Shown: piece after piece, positions 8,094 through 14,411 of the stretch | How positions within the stretch are numbered: position 1 is the stretch's first letter | Layout of the letters: each line of letters begins with the position of its first letter | Assembly: GCA_964453855.1 (NCBI GenBank) | Contig: CAYVRN010000049.1 | Location: 1 to 23,082, forward strand | Length of the DNA stretch: 23,082 nucleotides | Reading direction: 5' to 3' | DNA from: JASMHC01 sp964453855 | Lineage (GTDB): Bacteria; Pseudomonadota; Alphaproteobacteria; Rhodobacterales; Rhodobacteraceae | Notes under the pieces: model-generated | What the model was told of the DNA's origin: nothing | Databases searched by the model: none | Seen by the model: the letters and a program-made list of their open reading frames with translations, nothing else | Program-made: the position numbers and the translations under genes

Positions 8094-8645
8094 ATGAAAC
8101 AGTCGTCCATTTGTGTCTTTTGCGGCTCACGTGTCGGCAACCACCCCGACTACGAAGCGGCTGCAAAGGAATTTGGTGGACGTTTTGCCACGAATAACTG
8201 GCGACTTGTCTATGGAGCCGGCGATGTTGGCCTGATGGGGGCCGTCGCACGCGCGGCTCAGGACGGGGGAGCCGAGACCTTTGGCGTGATCCCGACCCAC
8301 TTGTTGAAAAAAGAGGTCGGCAAGACCGATCTGACGCGCTTTGTTGTAACCGAGAACATGCACGAACGTAAAAAGGTGATGTTCATGAACTCGGACGCAG
8401 CGGTCATCCTACCAGGCGGCCCCGGTACGCTGGACGAGTTTTTCGAAGTCCTGACCTGGCGCCAGCTGGGCTTGCACGACAAGCCGATCGTTATTCTGAA
8501 CATCCAAGACTACTGGACCCCCTTGCTGGATGTTTTGAAAAACTTCCCCAATCAGGGCTTTGCGGATGAGTCGATTTTGTCCTACTTTACGGTTGTGACC
8601 GACGTAGAGGCGCTGGAAACAGCGCTCAAAACTTCTTTAGGCTGA
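8094..8645 (+). CDS. LOG-family protein (cytokinin-type riboside 5'-monophosphate phosphoribohydrolase)
   Basis: A 183-residue cytoplasmic enzyme of the LOG family. The two family signatures are present: MHERK at 89-93 (MxxRK) and PGGPGTLDE at 107-115 (PGGxGTxxE). These bind the nucleotide phosphate and catalyse cleavage of the N-glycosidic bond of nucleoside 5'-monophosphates, including AMP-like and cytokinin substrates. The open frame runs back to 8031, but the ATG at 8094 fits the family N-terminus (SICVFCGS) and has AGGA at 8084-8087, six bases upstream. A small membrane protein gene follows 12 bases after its stop, so the two may be co-transcribed. The in vivo substrate is not known. Confidence 0.88.
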   Translation: MKQSSICVFCGSRVGNHPDYEAAAKEFGGRFATNNWRLVYGAGDVGLMGAVARAAQDGGAETFGVIPTHLLKKEVGKTDLTRFVVTENMHERKKVMFMNSDAAVILPGGPGTLDEFFEVLTWRQLGLHDKPIVILNIQDYWTPLLDVLKNFPNQGFADESILSYFTVVTDVEALETALKTSLG

Positions 8646-8657
8646 GTTTCGCCACCA

Positions 8658-8801
8658 ATGACCAATTCGCTTGCCGTTTACCTAGGTATCTTGATCATTG
8701 CGGCTTTGGGCGTGGATTATGCTTTATTTGATTGGAGTTATTCCATTTTCTGGATCAAGAAACTGATGGAATTGACGGAATACATCGCCTTTTGGCGATG
8801 A
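8658..8801 (+). CDS. 47-residue single-pass membrane protein upstream of gap
   Basis: Starts at ATG 8658, 12 bases after the LOG-family gene, and ends with TGA at 8799-8801. The product opens MTNSLAVYLGILIIAALGVD and ends ELTEYIAFWR. Residues 5-19 are a hydrophobic membrane segment, followed by an aromatic, weakly amphipathic tail. From memory, very similar short proteins sit next to gap in many Rhodobacteraceae genomes and are often misnamed as glyceraldehyde-3-phosphate dehydrogenase because of that position. There is no dehydrogenase domain here. No strong Shine-Dalgarno sequence is visible, so translation may be coupled to the LOG gene. Function unknown. Confidence 0.7.
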   Translation: MTNSLAVYLGILIIAALGVDYALFDWSYSIFWIKKLMELTEYIAFWR

Positions 8802-8838
8802 TCAGATGACACGAAATATCGCTGTCTAGAATTTAACC

Positions 8839-8867
8839 TTGACCTTTAAGCGGAAATCGCAATGTTA
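8839..8867 (+). promoter_or_regulatory. Candidate sigma-70 promoter of gap
   Basis: TTGACC (8839-8844) is a good -35 match. Seventeen bases later ATGTTA (8862-8867) is a weak -10 match. The -10 overlaps the first of two palindromic operators, which would suit repression by a bound regulator. The spacing is ideal but the -10 is poor, so this is tentative. Confidence 0.4.
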
Positions 8868-8876
8868 GCGCCAACA
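8863..8876. promoter_or_regulatory. LacI-type operator 1 upstream of gap
   Basis: TGTTAGCGCCAACA is one base away from the perfect 14-bp palindrome TGTTAGCGCTAACA. The even palindrome with a central CG-containing core is typical of LacI-family operators, and it resembles the sites I recall for the alphaproteobacterial central-carbon regulator CceR/AraQ. It overlaps the candidate -10 of gap. The identity of the regulator is inferred. Confidence 0.6.
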
Positions 8877-8882
8877 CATCAA

Positions 8883-8896
8883 TGTTAGCGTTAACA
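8883..8896. promoter_or_regulatory. LacI-type operator 2 upstream of gap
   Basis: TGTTAGCGTTAACA also differs by one base from the same perfect palindrome. It lies exactly 20 bp downstream of the first copy, about two helical turns, so two regulator dimers could bind the same face of the DNA. It ends 15 bases before the gap start codon, where a bound repressor would block transcription. Confidence 0.6.
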
Positions 8897-8911
8897 AAAC
8901 TGGAGATGGCT

Positions 8912-9763
8912 ATGACCGTCAAAGTCGGTATCAATGGTTTCGGACGAATTGGCCGGAATATCCTGCGGGCGATCGTTGAAAGCGGGCGCACCGATATCGA
9001 AGTGATCGCAATCAACGATCTGGGCCCTGTCGAAACAAACGCACACCTTTTGCAATATGATAGCGTGCACGGGCGCTTCCCGGTCGCGGTTTCTTCGACC
9101 GAAAACAGCATTATCGTGGGCGAACGCGAAATTCGAGTAACCGCCATTCGCAACCCAGAAGAGCTGCCTTGGGGTGATGTCGATATCGCGCTGGAATGCA
9201 CCGGCATCTTCACCGCCCGCGATAAGGCGGCATTGCATCTGAAAAACGGCTCGAAGCGGGTTCTGGTATCGGCCCCGGCCAGTGGCGCGGACAAAACCAT
9301 TGTTTACGGTGTGAACCATGAAACGCTGACGGGGGACGATATCGTCGTCTCGAATGCCTCGTGCACCACGAACTGTCTGGCACCGGTGGCTTCGGTGCTG
9401 CAAGACGCGATTGGCATCAAACGCGGCTTCATGACCACAGTGCACAGCTATACCGGCGATCAGCCGACGCTGGATACCATGCACAAAGANNNNNNNNNNN
9501 NNNNNNNNNNNNNNNNNNNNNNNNNNNNNNNNNNNNNNNNNNNNNNNNNNNNNNNNNNNNNNNNNNNNNNNNNNNNNNNNNNNNNNNNNGCGAAACTGGT
9601 GTCTATGGACTTTAACCACGACAGCCACAGCTCGATCTTTGCGACCGATCAGACCAAAGTTATGGACGGCAATATGTGCCGGATCCTGACCTGGTATGAC
9701 AACGAATGGGGCTTCTCGTGCCGCATGGCGGACACTGCCGTGGCCATGGCCGCATTGATGTAA
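8912..9763 (+). CDS. gap: Glyceraldehyde-3-phosphate dehydrogenase, type I (interrupted by assembly gap)
   Basis: Glycolytic NAD-dependent dehydrogenase converting glyceraldehyde 3-phosphate to 1,3-bisphosphoglycerate. The N-terminal cofactor motif is INGFGRIGR (7-15). The active-site motif SNASCTTNC places the catalytic cysteine at 151, and the partner histidine is H178 (TTVHSYTGD). The C-terminal part (WYDNEWG) is also intact. Start chosen at ATG 8912, six bases after GGAG (8902-8905); an ATG at 8906 abuts the GGAG and is unlikely. Only about 249 residues are readable (192 before and 57 after the Ns) against about 333 usual for the family. Roughly 84 residues of the catalytic domain therefore fall in the 100-N run, whose length is clearly a placeholder. 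The frame matches on both sides, so there is no reason to call this a pseudogene. Confidence 0.92.
   Translation: MTVKVGINGFGRIGRNILRAIVESGRTDIEVIAINDLGPVETNAHLLQYDSVHGRFPVAVSSTENSIIVGEREIRVTAIRNPEELPWGDVDIALECTGIFTARDKAALHLKNGSKRVLVSAPASGADKTIVYGVNHETLTGDDIVVSNASCTTNCLAPVASVLQDAIGIKRGFMTTVHSYTGDQPTLDTMHKXXXXXXXXXXXXXXXXXXXXXXXXXXXXXXXXXXAKLVSMDFNHDSHSSIFATDQTKVMDGNMCRILTWYDNEWGFSCRMADTAVAMAALM
9490..9589. other. Assembly gap of 100 Ns inside gap
   Basis: Exactly 100 unknown bases, a common fixed placeholder. From the usual length of type I GAPDH, about 250 bases should be missing. The sequence before and after the gap is in the same reading frame for 100 bases, and also for 250. Confidence 0.98.
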
Positions 9764-9789
9764 TTTACTCTCCCCCTGAGAGCACACTT

Positions 9790-9818
9790 GCCCGCCGAAA
9801 TTCGGCGGGCATTTTTTA
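9790..9818 (+). terminator. Rho-independent terminator of gap
   Basis: GCCCGCCGAA pairs with TTCGGCGGGC around a single central A (9790-9810), realistically a stem of about 8 bp with a small loop. ATTTTTTAT follows on the plus strand. The T run contains the stop codon of the convergent coaD gene (TAA on the minus strand at 9818-9816). The minus side lacks a T run. Confidence 0.88.
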
Positions 9819-10313
9819 TGCTTTGTTCAGCCGTGCCATAAGAGCATCTTTAACCGCCGGGGGAACAAAACTGGACACGTCACCGTCAAGACGGGCGATT
9901 TCCTTGACGAGTTTTGAGGCTATCGCCTGATGCTTGGCCTCGGCCATCAGAAACACCGTTTCAATCGAGCTATCCAGCACGCGGTTCATCCCGACCATTT
10001 GATATTCGTACTCGAAATCTGCCACAGCACGCAGACCACGGACGATCACCTGCGCTCCGACATCCCGGGCGCAGTCAATAAGCAGGTTTTCGAACGGATG
10101 GGCGACAATCTCGGTTCCAGTTTCTTTGGATAGCGACGCACATTCCGCTTCGATCATCGCCACACGCTCTTCCAGCGAAAACAGAGGGCCCTTATCGCGG
10201 TTGATGGCCACACCGATTACAAGCCGGTCCACCAGAAGCGCACCGCGTTTGATAATGTCCAAATGCCCCAGTGTGACCGGGTCAAAGGTTCCGGGATAAA
10301 GGCCTATGCGCAT
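9816..10313 (-). CDS. coaD: Phosphopantetheine adenylyltransferase
   Basis: A 165-residue cytoplasmic nucleotidyltransferase that adenylates 4'-phosphopantetheine to dephospho-CoA, the fourth step of coenzyme A synthesis. The nucleotidyltransferase signature is at the N-terminus: YPGTFDPVTLGHLDI at 6-20, with the TxGH-type histidine H17. The later VRGLRAVADFEYE and KLVKEIA segments are also typical. The length matches the family. The open frame extends to 10343, but ATG 10313 gives the conserved MRIGLYPGTFDP start and is preceded by GGAG seven bases upstream. It converges on gap and shares the terminator region. Confidence 0.94.
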   Translation of the reverse strand: MRIGLYPGTFDPVTLGHLDIIKRGALLVDRLVIGVAINRDKGPLFSLEERVAMIEAECASLSKETGTEIVAHPFENLLIDCARDVGAQVIVRGLRAVADFEYEYQMVGMNRVLDSSIETVFLMAEAKHQAIASKLVKEIARLDGDVSSFVPPAVKDALMARLNKA

Positions 10314-10404
10314 CGCAAATCTCCGTACAGAATTCATGCGCAAGCAACATTATTGCGCCGCAGAATGCAAGATGCAGTTGCAGAAAGCGAAAAATGACGG
10401 TCCG

Positions 10405-10839
10405 TCAGTGCCCCATGATCATGCCTTCAAGGGCATCTTTTTCCATAGAAAGTTCAGACAGGCGGGCAGCCACCAGATCGCCGATTGTTACAATCCCGAT
10501 CATCACACCGTCTTTGACGACGGGCATATGGCGGAAGCGGCCTTCAGTCATGCGCTGCAAAATCTGGTCAGTCGTTTCCTCGCCGGTGCAAGTTTCCAGC
10601 TTTTTGGTCATGATCGCATCCGCCGTCAAATCCAGACACGGCCCGCCACGTTCGGCAACAGCGCGAACAATGTCACGCTCCGACAGGATACCGACAGGAT
10701 GAGAGCCATCTTCCGACACCACAACGCCGCCGATACGCTTTACAGCAAGTAGTGCAGCAACCTCGGAAATCTTGGTTGATGGCCTGACTGATATAACCTC
10801 GGCATCCCCGCGTGATTTCAATATCTGCTGAACTAGCAT
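10405..10839 (-). CDS. Two-CBS-domain protein
   Basis: A 144-residue protein made almost entirely of a CBS pair (Bateman module). One repeat lies in the first half (around VRPSTKISEVAALLAVKRIG) and the other in the second half (KLETCTGEETTDQILQRMTE to PVVKDGVMIGIVTIGDLV). Such stand-alone proteins usually sense adenine nucleotides and tune other proteins; no partner is evident. Three in-frame ATGs compete (10866, 10845, 10839). I chose 10839 because GGAG at 10848-10851 is then eight bases upstream; it would be only two bases from 10845. A perfect TATAAT lies just upstream, so it is probably transcribed on its own. Confidence 0.85.
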   Translation of the reverse strand: MLVQQILKSRGDAEVISVRPSTKISEVAALLAVKRIGGVVVSEDGSHPVGILSERDIVRAVAERGGPCLDLTADAIMTKKLETCTGEETTDQILQRMTEGRFRHMPVVKDGVMIGIVTIGDLVAARLSELSMEKDALEGMIMGH

Positions 10840-10868
10840 CGGCATTACTCCGCAATTAAATTTCAATA

Positions 10869-10874
10869 ATTATA
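10869..10874 (-). promoter_or_regulatory. Candidate -10 element of the CBS-domain gene
   Basis: On the minus strand this reads TATAAT, a perfect -10, about 30 bases before the chosen start codon. At the 17-bp spacing the -35 is a poor GATTAG. A TTGACA exists further up (10898-10903) but at a 23-bp spacing, too long for normal sigma-70 recognition. Confidence 0.4.
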
Positions 10875-10899
10875 GCTTCGCCGCAATCTTACTAATCTG

Positions 10900-11799
10900 T
10901 CAAGCTTCACTCTCGAGTCTTTGCACTTCTTCTTTGATCCCGCTTATTAAGGCATCAGCAAAGCGGTTCATCCGCTCAAGGCGTCGGTCATCCTGATGAC
11001 GGATCAGGTAGAACGAACGGGTCAGGCGGAAATCGTCTGGTAAGATTCGAACCATCCGGCGGGCACCGGGGCCAATTGCAAAATCATGAACGATTCCAAC
11101 CCCATGCCCAGCGCGCACCATCTGAGTTTGCACCGAGGCCGAATTTGACCCCAGATGAATACGATCGAGACCGAGTTCGGAAAAATAATCGAGTTCCTTA
11201 TCGAAAATCATGTCGGGAATATATCCGACGATCTTGTGATCCTTGAGATCCTCAAGGGTTTCAATAGGCGCGCTGTTACGCAAATAGAACCGAGCCGCAT
11301 AAAGCGACAGTGTGTAGTCGGTTATCTTCTGAACACTCAAGCGTCCCGCTGTGGGTTGGCTGACACCAATTGCCAGATCCGCCTCGCGTTTCGACAGGTT
11401 GAAGACACGCGGCAGTGCAACGATCTGAATGTCGAGATCAGGGTTCTGCTCGGAAATCTCGGCGCAGACTTGCGGCAGGATGAAGTTCGCACAGCCGTCC
11501 GGTGCGCCGATACGGATTTGTCCCGACAATTGACCGGAGTTTCCCGAAAGCTCTTCCACGGCCCCTTGCATGGCCTGTTCGGCCTGCTCGGCATGGGCTA
11601 GCAAACGTTGACCGGCATCGGTGGGCGCATAGCCTTGTGGGGACTTGGCAAATAAGGGCGCACCCAGCGCCTCTTCCAGCCGCGCAATTCGCCGCCCGAC
11701 AGTGGCCGGATCGACCTTTAACTGACGCCCAGCCCCTGACAGGCTTTCAGTTCTAGCGACTGCCAGAAAGATGCGCATATCGTCCCATTGTGGTTCCAT
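10900..11799 (-). CDS. LysR-family regulator, probable regulator of mmsA
   Basis: A 299-residue transcription factor. The N-terminal winged helix-turn-helix occupies about residues 1-65 (DMRIFLAVARTESLSGAGRQ, then VGRRIARLEEALGAPLF). A periplasmic-binding-protein-like effector domain fills about 90-290. The ATG at 11799 sits five bases after a GGGGG run. A GTG at 11811 in the same frame is an alternative and would add MGAK. It is divergent from mmsA with a gap of about 100 bases, the usual arrangement for a LysR regulator of the neighbouring gene. The effector is unknown; a valine- or inositol-catabolism intermediate would fit the context. Confidence 0.85.
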   Translation of the reverse strand: MEPQWDDMRIFLAVARTESLSGAGRQLKVDPATVGRRIARLEEALGAPLFAKSPQGYAPTDAGQRLLAHAEQAEQAMQGAVEELSGNSGQLSGQIRIGAPDGCANFILPQVCAEISEQNPDLDIQIVALPRVFNLSKREADLAIGVSQPTAGRLSVQKITDYTLSLYAARFYLRNSAPIETLEDLKDHKIVGYIPDMIFDKELDYFSELGLDRIHLGSNSASVQTQMVRAGHGVGIVHDFAIGPGARRMVRILPDDFRLTRSFYLIRHQDDRRLERMNRFADALISGIKEEVQRLESEA

Positions 11800-11816
11800 C
11801 TTTGCCCCCACTGCAT

Positions 11817-11864
11817 TTTTGCAAAACCTATTTGGGATATTGCCTCTTTTTGACCGTTTTTCGC
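11817..11864. promoter_or_regulatory. Candidate LysR operator between regulator and mmsA
   Basis: The intergenic region holds a perfect palindrome TTTTGCAAAA (11817-11826). A related TTTTTCGCAA half occurs about 40 bp downstream at about 11857-11866. LysR proteins commonly bind two such sites spread over 50-60 bp. No clear -10 box for mmsA could be fixed. Confidence 0.3.
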
Positions 11865-11899
11865 AAGGTTAAACTGCGCGCAGAATAAAGGAGAGTCCC

Positions 11900-13399
11900 A
11901 TGACCGAACTGACCCACTATGTGAACGGCGCACATGTCGCCGGAACCTCGGGCCGCTTTACCGACGTCTTTAACCCCGCCACCGGCGAAGTTCAGGCGAA
12001 AGTGCCGCTGGCCACCAAAGCTGAGATGGATGCGATCATCGAGAAAGCCGCCGAAGCACAGGTTGCGTGGGGAGCCACCAACCCGCAACGTCGCGCGCGC
12101 GTGATGATGAAATTCGCTGACCTGATCAACGAACACATGGACGAGCTGGCCGAGCTGGTCAGCCGCGAGCACGGTAAAACCCTGCCTGACGCGCGTGGCG
12201 ACGTTCAGCGTGGTCTGGAAGTGGTCGAGGTTTGCATGGGCGCACCCCACATGCTGAAGGGCGAATACATGAACGACGGTGGTCCAGGTATCGACCTGTA
12301 CTCGATGCGCCAGCCTTTGGGCGTTGTGGCGGGTATTACGCCATTCAACTTCCCGGCAATGATCCCGCTTTGGAAAATGGCCCCTGCACTGGTATCGGGC
12401 AACGCCATGATCCTGAAACCGTCCGAGCGCTGCCCGTCGACATCTCTGCGGCTGGCCGAACTGATCACCGAAGCTGGCTTGCCGGAAGGTGTGCTTCAGG
12501 TCGTCAACGGTGACAAAGAAGCTGTGGACGCGATCTTGGACAACGAGACCATTCAGGCGGTAGGCTTTGTGGGTTCGACCCCGATTGCACAGTATATCTA
12601 TGGCCGCGCGGCCACCAACGGCAAACGCGCCCAGTGCTTTGGCGGTGCGAAAAACCACATGATCATCATGCCTGACGCGGATCTGGACAAAGCCGCTGAC
12701 GCGTTGGTCGGCGCAGGATACGGCGCGGCGGGCGAACGTTGCATGGCGATCTCGGTGGCCGTTCCCGTTGGCGAGAAAACCGCCGACGCGCTGGTCGAGC
12801 GCCTGGTTCCGCGTATCGAAAAGCTAAAGGTTGGCCCCTACACCGCTGGCGAGGATGTTGACTTTGGTCCGGTGATCACCGCGGCCGCCAAAGCACGTAT
12901 CGACGGATTGGTTTCCTCGGGCGTTGATCAGGGTGCAAACCTTGTGATCGACGGTCGTGATTTCAAAATGCAGGGGTATGAGAACGGCTACTTCGTAGGC
13001 CCGTCGCTGTTTGACAACGTAACCCCCGAGATGGACATCTACAAAGAAGAGATCTTCGGACCGGTTCTGTCGACCGTGCGCATGGACACCTATGAAGACG
13101 CGCTGAAACTGGTGATGGACAACCAATATGGCAACGGCACCTCGATCTTCACCGCAGACGGTGATACCGCGCGCGACTTTGCGGCGAAAGTGAACGTCGG
13201 CATGGTCGGTATCAACTTCCCGATCCCGGTTCCGCTAAGCTACTTTACCTTCGGCGGCTGGAAAAAGTCGGCGTTCGGCGATTTGAACCAATACGGACCG
13301 GATGCGATCCGCTTTTACACCAAGACCAAAACGGTCACGGCACGTTGGTTCTCGGGCATCAAAGAGGGCGGAGAGTTCGCCTTTAAAGCCATGGACTGA
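11900..13399 (+). CDS. mmsA: Methylmalonate-semialdehyde dehydrogenase (CoA-acylating)
   Basis: A 499-residue aldehyde dehydrogenase superfamily enzyme that converts methylmalonate semialdehyde or malonate semialdehyde with NAD and CoA to propanoyl-CoA or acetyl-CoA, in valine and myo-inositol degradation. The catalytic cysteine is C281 in GERCMAIS. The usual general-base glutamate of hydrolytic aldehyde dehydrogenases is replaced by asparagine in GGAKNHMI (N252), which is the hallmark of this CoA-dependent group. The cofactor-binding ITPFNFP (146-152) is also present. AAGGAGAG lies shortly before the ATG, a strong ribosome binding site. The gene is divergent from a LysR regulator and is followed by a GC-rich hairpin. 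Length matches the family. Confidence 0.95.
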   Translation: MTELTHYVNGAHVAGTSGRFTDVFNPATGEVQAKVPLATKAEMDAIIEKAAEAQVAWGATNPQRRARVMMKFADLINEHMDELAELVSREHGKTLPDARGDVQRGLEVVEVCMGAPHMLKGEYMNDGGPGIDLYSMRQPLGVVAGITPFNFPAMIPLWKMAPALVSGNAMILKPSERCPSTSLRLAELITEAGLPEGVLQVVNGDKEAVDAILDNETIQAVGFVGSTPIAQYIYGRAATNGKRAQCFGGAKNHMIIMPDADLDKAADALVGAGYGAAGERCMAISVAVPVGEKTADALVERLVPRIEKLKVGPYTAGEDVDFGPVITAAAKARIDGLVSSGVDQGANLVIDGRDFKMQGYENGYFVGPSLFDNVTPEMDIYKEEIFGPVLSTVRMDTYEDALKLVMDNQYGNGTSIFTADGDTARDFAAKVNVGMVGINFPIPVPLSYFTFGGWKKSAFGDLNQYGPDAIRFYTKTKTVTARWFSGIKEGGEFAFKAMD

Positions 13400-13409
13400 T
13401 AAAAGAAAA

Positions 13410-13430
13410 GCGGGGGCATCCTGCCCCCGC
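13410..13430 (+). terminator. GC-rich hairpin after mmsA, possible terminator
   Basis: GCGGGGGCA pairs perfectly with TGCCCCCGC (9 bp) around a TCC loop, starting 10 bases after the mmsA stop. The next bases are a C run, and only a four-T run appears at 13444-13447, so it is not a textbook intrinsic terminator. It may end both mmsA and the convergent suhB, or act as part of the repeat that follows. Confidence 0.55.
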
Positions 13431-13460
13431 ACCCCCTGGGAGTATTTTCCCCAAGAAGAA
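13431..13460. repeat. Possible dispersed intergenic repeat of Rhodobacteraceae
   Basis: The 30 bases after the mmsA hairpin, containing CCCCTGGGAGTATTTT and CCAAGAAGAA, match my recollection of a short motif found after many genes in roseobacter genomes, usually directly behind a GC-rich hairpin. Only one copy occurs in this window, so repetition cannot be shown here. Confidence 0.35.
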
Positions 13461-13470
13461 TTCGGATGGT

Positions 13471-14262
13471 TTATTTGCCCCGAATAACTTTTGCGAACTG
13501 ATCGAAAATCGGCTCGTTCGCGCAGATGATTTCGCCATCTTCCAGAATATTGCCTTCGGGATTAAGGGGCTGCACGAAGCCGCCTGCCTCTTTGACGATC
13601 AGAATGCCTGCGGCCATGTCCCACGGGTTCAGGCGACGCTCCCAAAAGCCGTCGTAGCGGCCTGCGGCCACGTAAGCCAGATCAAGAGCTGCAGCACCCC
13701 AGCGGCGAACACCCGCACAGGCGGGCAAAAGGCGCGCGAGGTCCTGGATGGTTTCCGGCAGGTCGGTACGACCACCAAACGGAAGACCGGTGGCGAAGAT
13801 TGATTCAATCATGCGGTTGCGGCCGGATACTCGCAAACGGCTTTCATTCATCCAAGCGCCTGTGCCTTTTTCTGCGTAGAACATTTCATCTTTGGCTGGA
13901 TCGTAGATCACAGCCGAAACGATTGCGCCTTTGTGCTCAAGCGCAATCGATACTGCCCAATGAGGCAATCCGTGCAGAAAGTTGGTGGTGCCGTCCAGAG
14001 GGTCCACAATCCAGCGGCGGGTCGGGTCAGCGCCTTCGATCTCGCCTTTTTCTTCCTCGGCCAGCCATCCGTAGTTGGGGCGGGCCTCCATCAGCTCGTC
14101 TTTGATGATCTTTTCCGCGGCAATGTCCGCGCGGCTGACAAAGTCGCCAGCGCCTTTCATCGACACCTGAAGATTTTCCACTTCGCGGAAGTCTTTGGCC
14201 AATGATTTACCAGCCGCGCGTGCGGCTTTCATCATGATGTTAAGATTGGCACTGCCCTGCAT
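13471..14262 (-). CDS. suhB: Inositol monophosphatase family protein (SuhB-like)
   Basis: A 263-residue magnesium-dependent phosphatase that removes phosphate from myo-inositol 1-phosphate and related sugar phosphates. Metal-binding motifs are complete: E70 in LAEEE, WIVDPLDGTTNF (84-95), and the C-terminal NPWDMAAG with D215. Length agrees with bacterial SuhB. In enterobacteria SuhB also takes part in antitermination of rRNA transcription; whether that holds here is not visible. The ATG at 14262 has AGGAG about nine bases upstream. It converges on mmsA. Both can touch inositol breakdown, though each is also a general housekeeping gene. Confidence 0.9.
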   Translation of the reverse strand: MQGSANLNIMMKAARAAGKSLAKDFREVENLQVSMKGAGDFVSRADIAAEKIIKDELMEARPNYGWLAEEEKGEIEGADPTRRWIVDPLDGTTNFLHGLPHWAVSIALEHKGAIVSAVIYDPAKDEMFYAEKGTGAWMNESRLRVSGRNRMIESIFATGLPFGGRTDLPETIQDLARLLPACAGVRRWGAAALDLAYVAAGRYDGFWERRLNPWDMAAGILIVKEAGGFVQPLNPEGNILEDGEIICANEPIFDQFAKVIRGK

Positions 14263-14411
14263 GTCATCCGGCTCCTATAGATCAGGTCGCGCGTATATGC
14301 TGATGCACCGAGATTGCCAAGTCCTTTGGGTGCAGAGCAGGCATGCCGCAACGTCGTATCTATTGCGCGCTCAAAATCGGTTAGGAGTATTGCGAACAAT
14401 CGGAGAGCCCC

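Noticed and set aside
8783..8800. CATCGCC/GGCGATG hairpin as terminator of the small ORF
   Set aside because: It overlaps the coding end and stop codon and has no T run after it.
8912..9763. gap as a pseudogene or truncated gene
   Set aside because: The missing part coincides with the N run, the frame agrees on both sides, and the catalytic residues are present.
8891..9787. 298-residue minus-strand open frame over gap
   Set aside because: It is antisense to gap and runs through the N run, so its length is artificial.
10390..10407. TGACGG-A-CCGTCA with a T run as terminator of the CBS-domain gene
   Set aside because: The one-base centre forces a four-pair stem, too weak to call, although the five-T run on the minus strand is suggestive.
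11828..12658. 276-residue minus-strand open frame across the LysR-mmsA gap
   Set aside because: It is antisense to the well-supported mmsA gene and to its promoter, and its composition is unlike a real protein.
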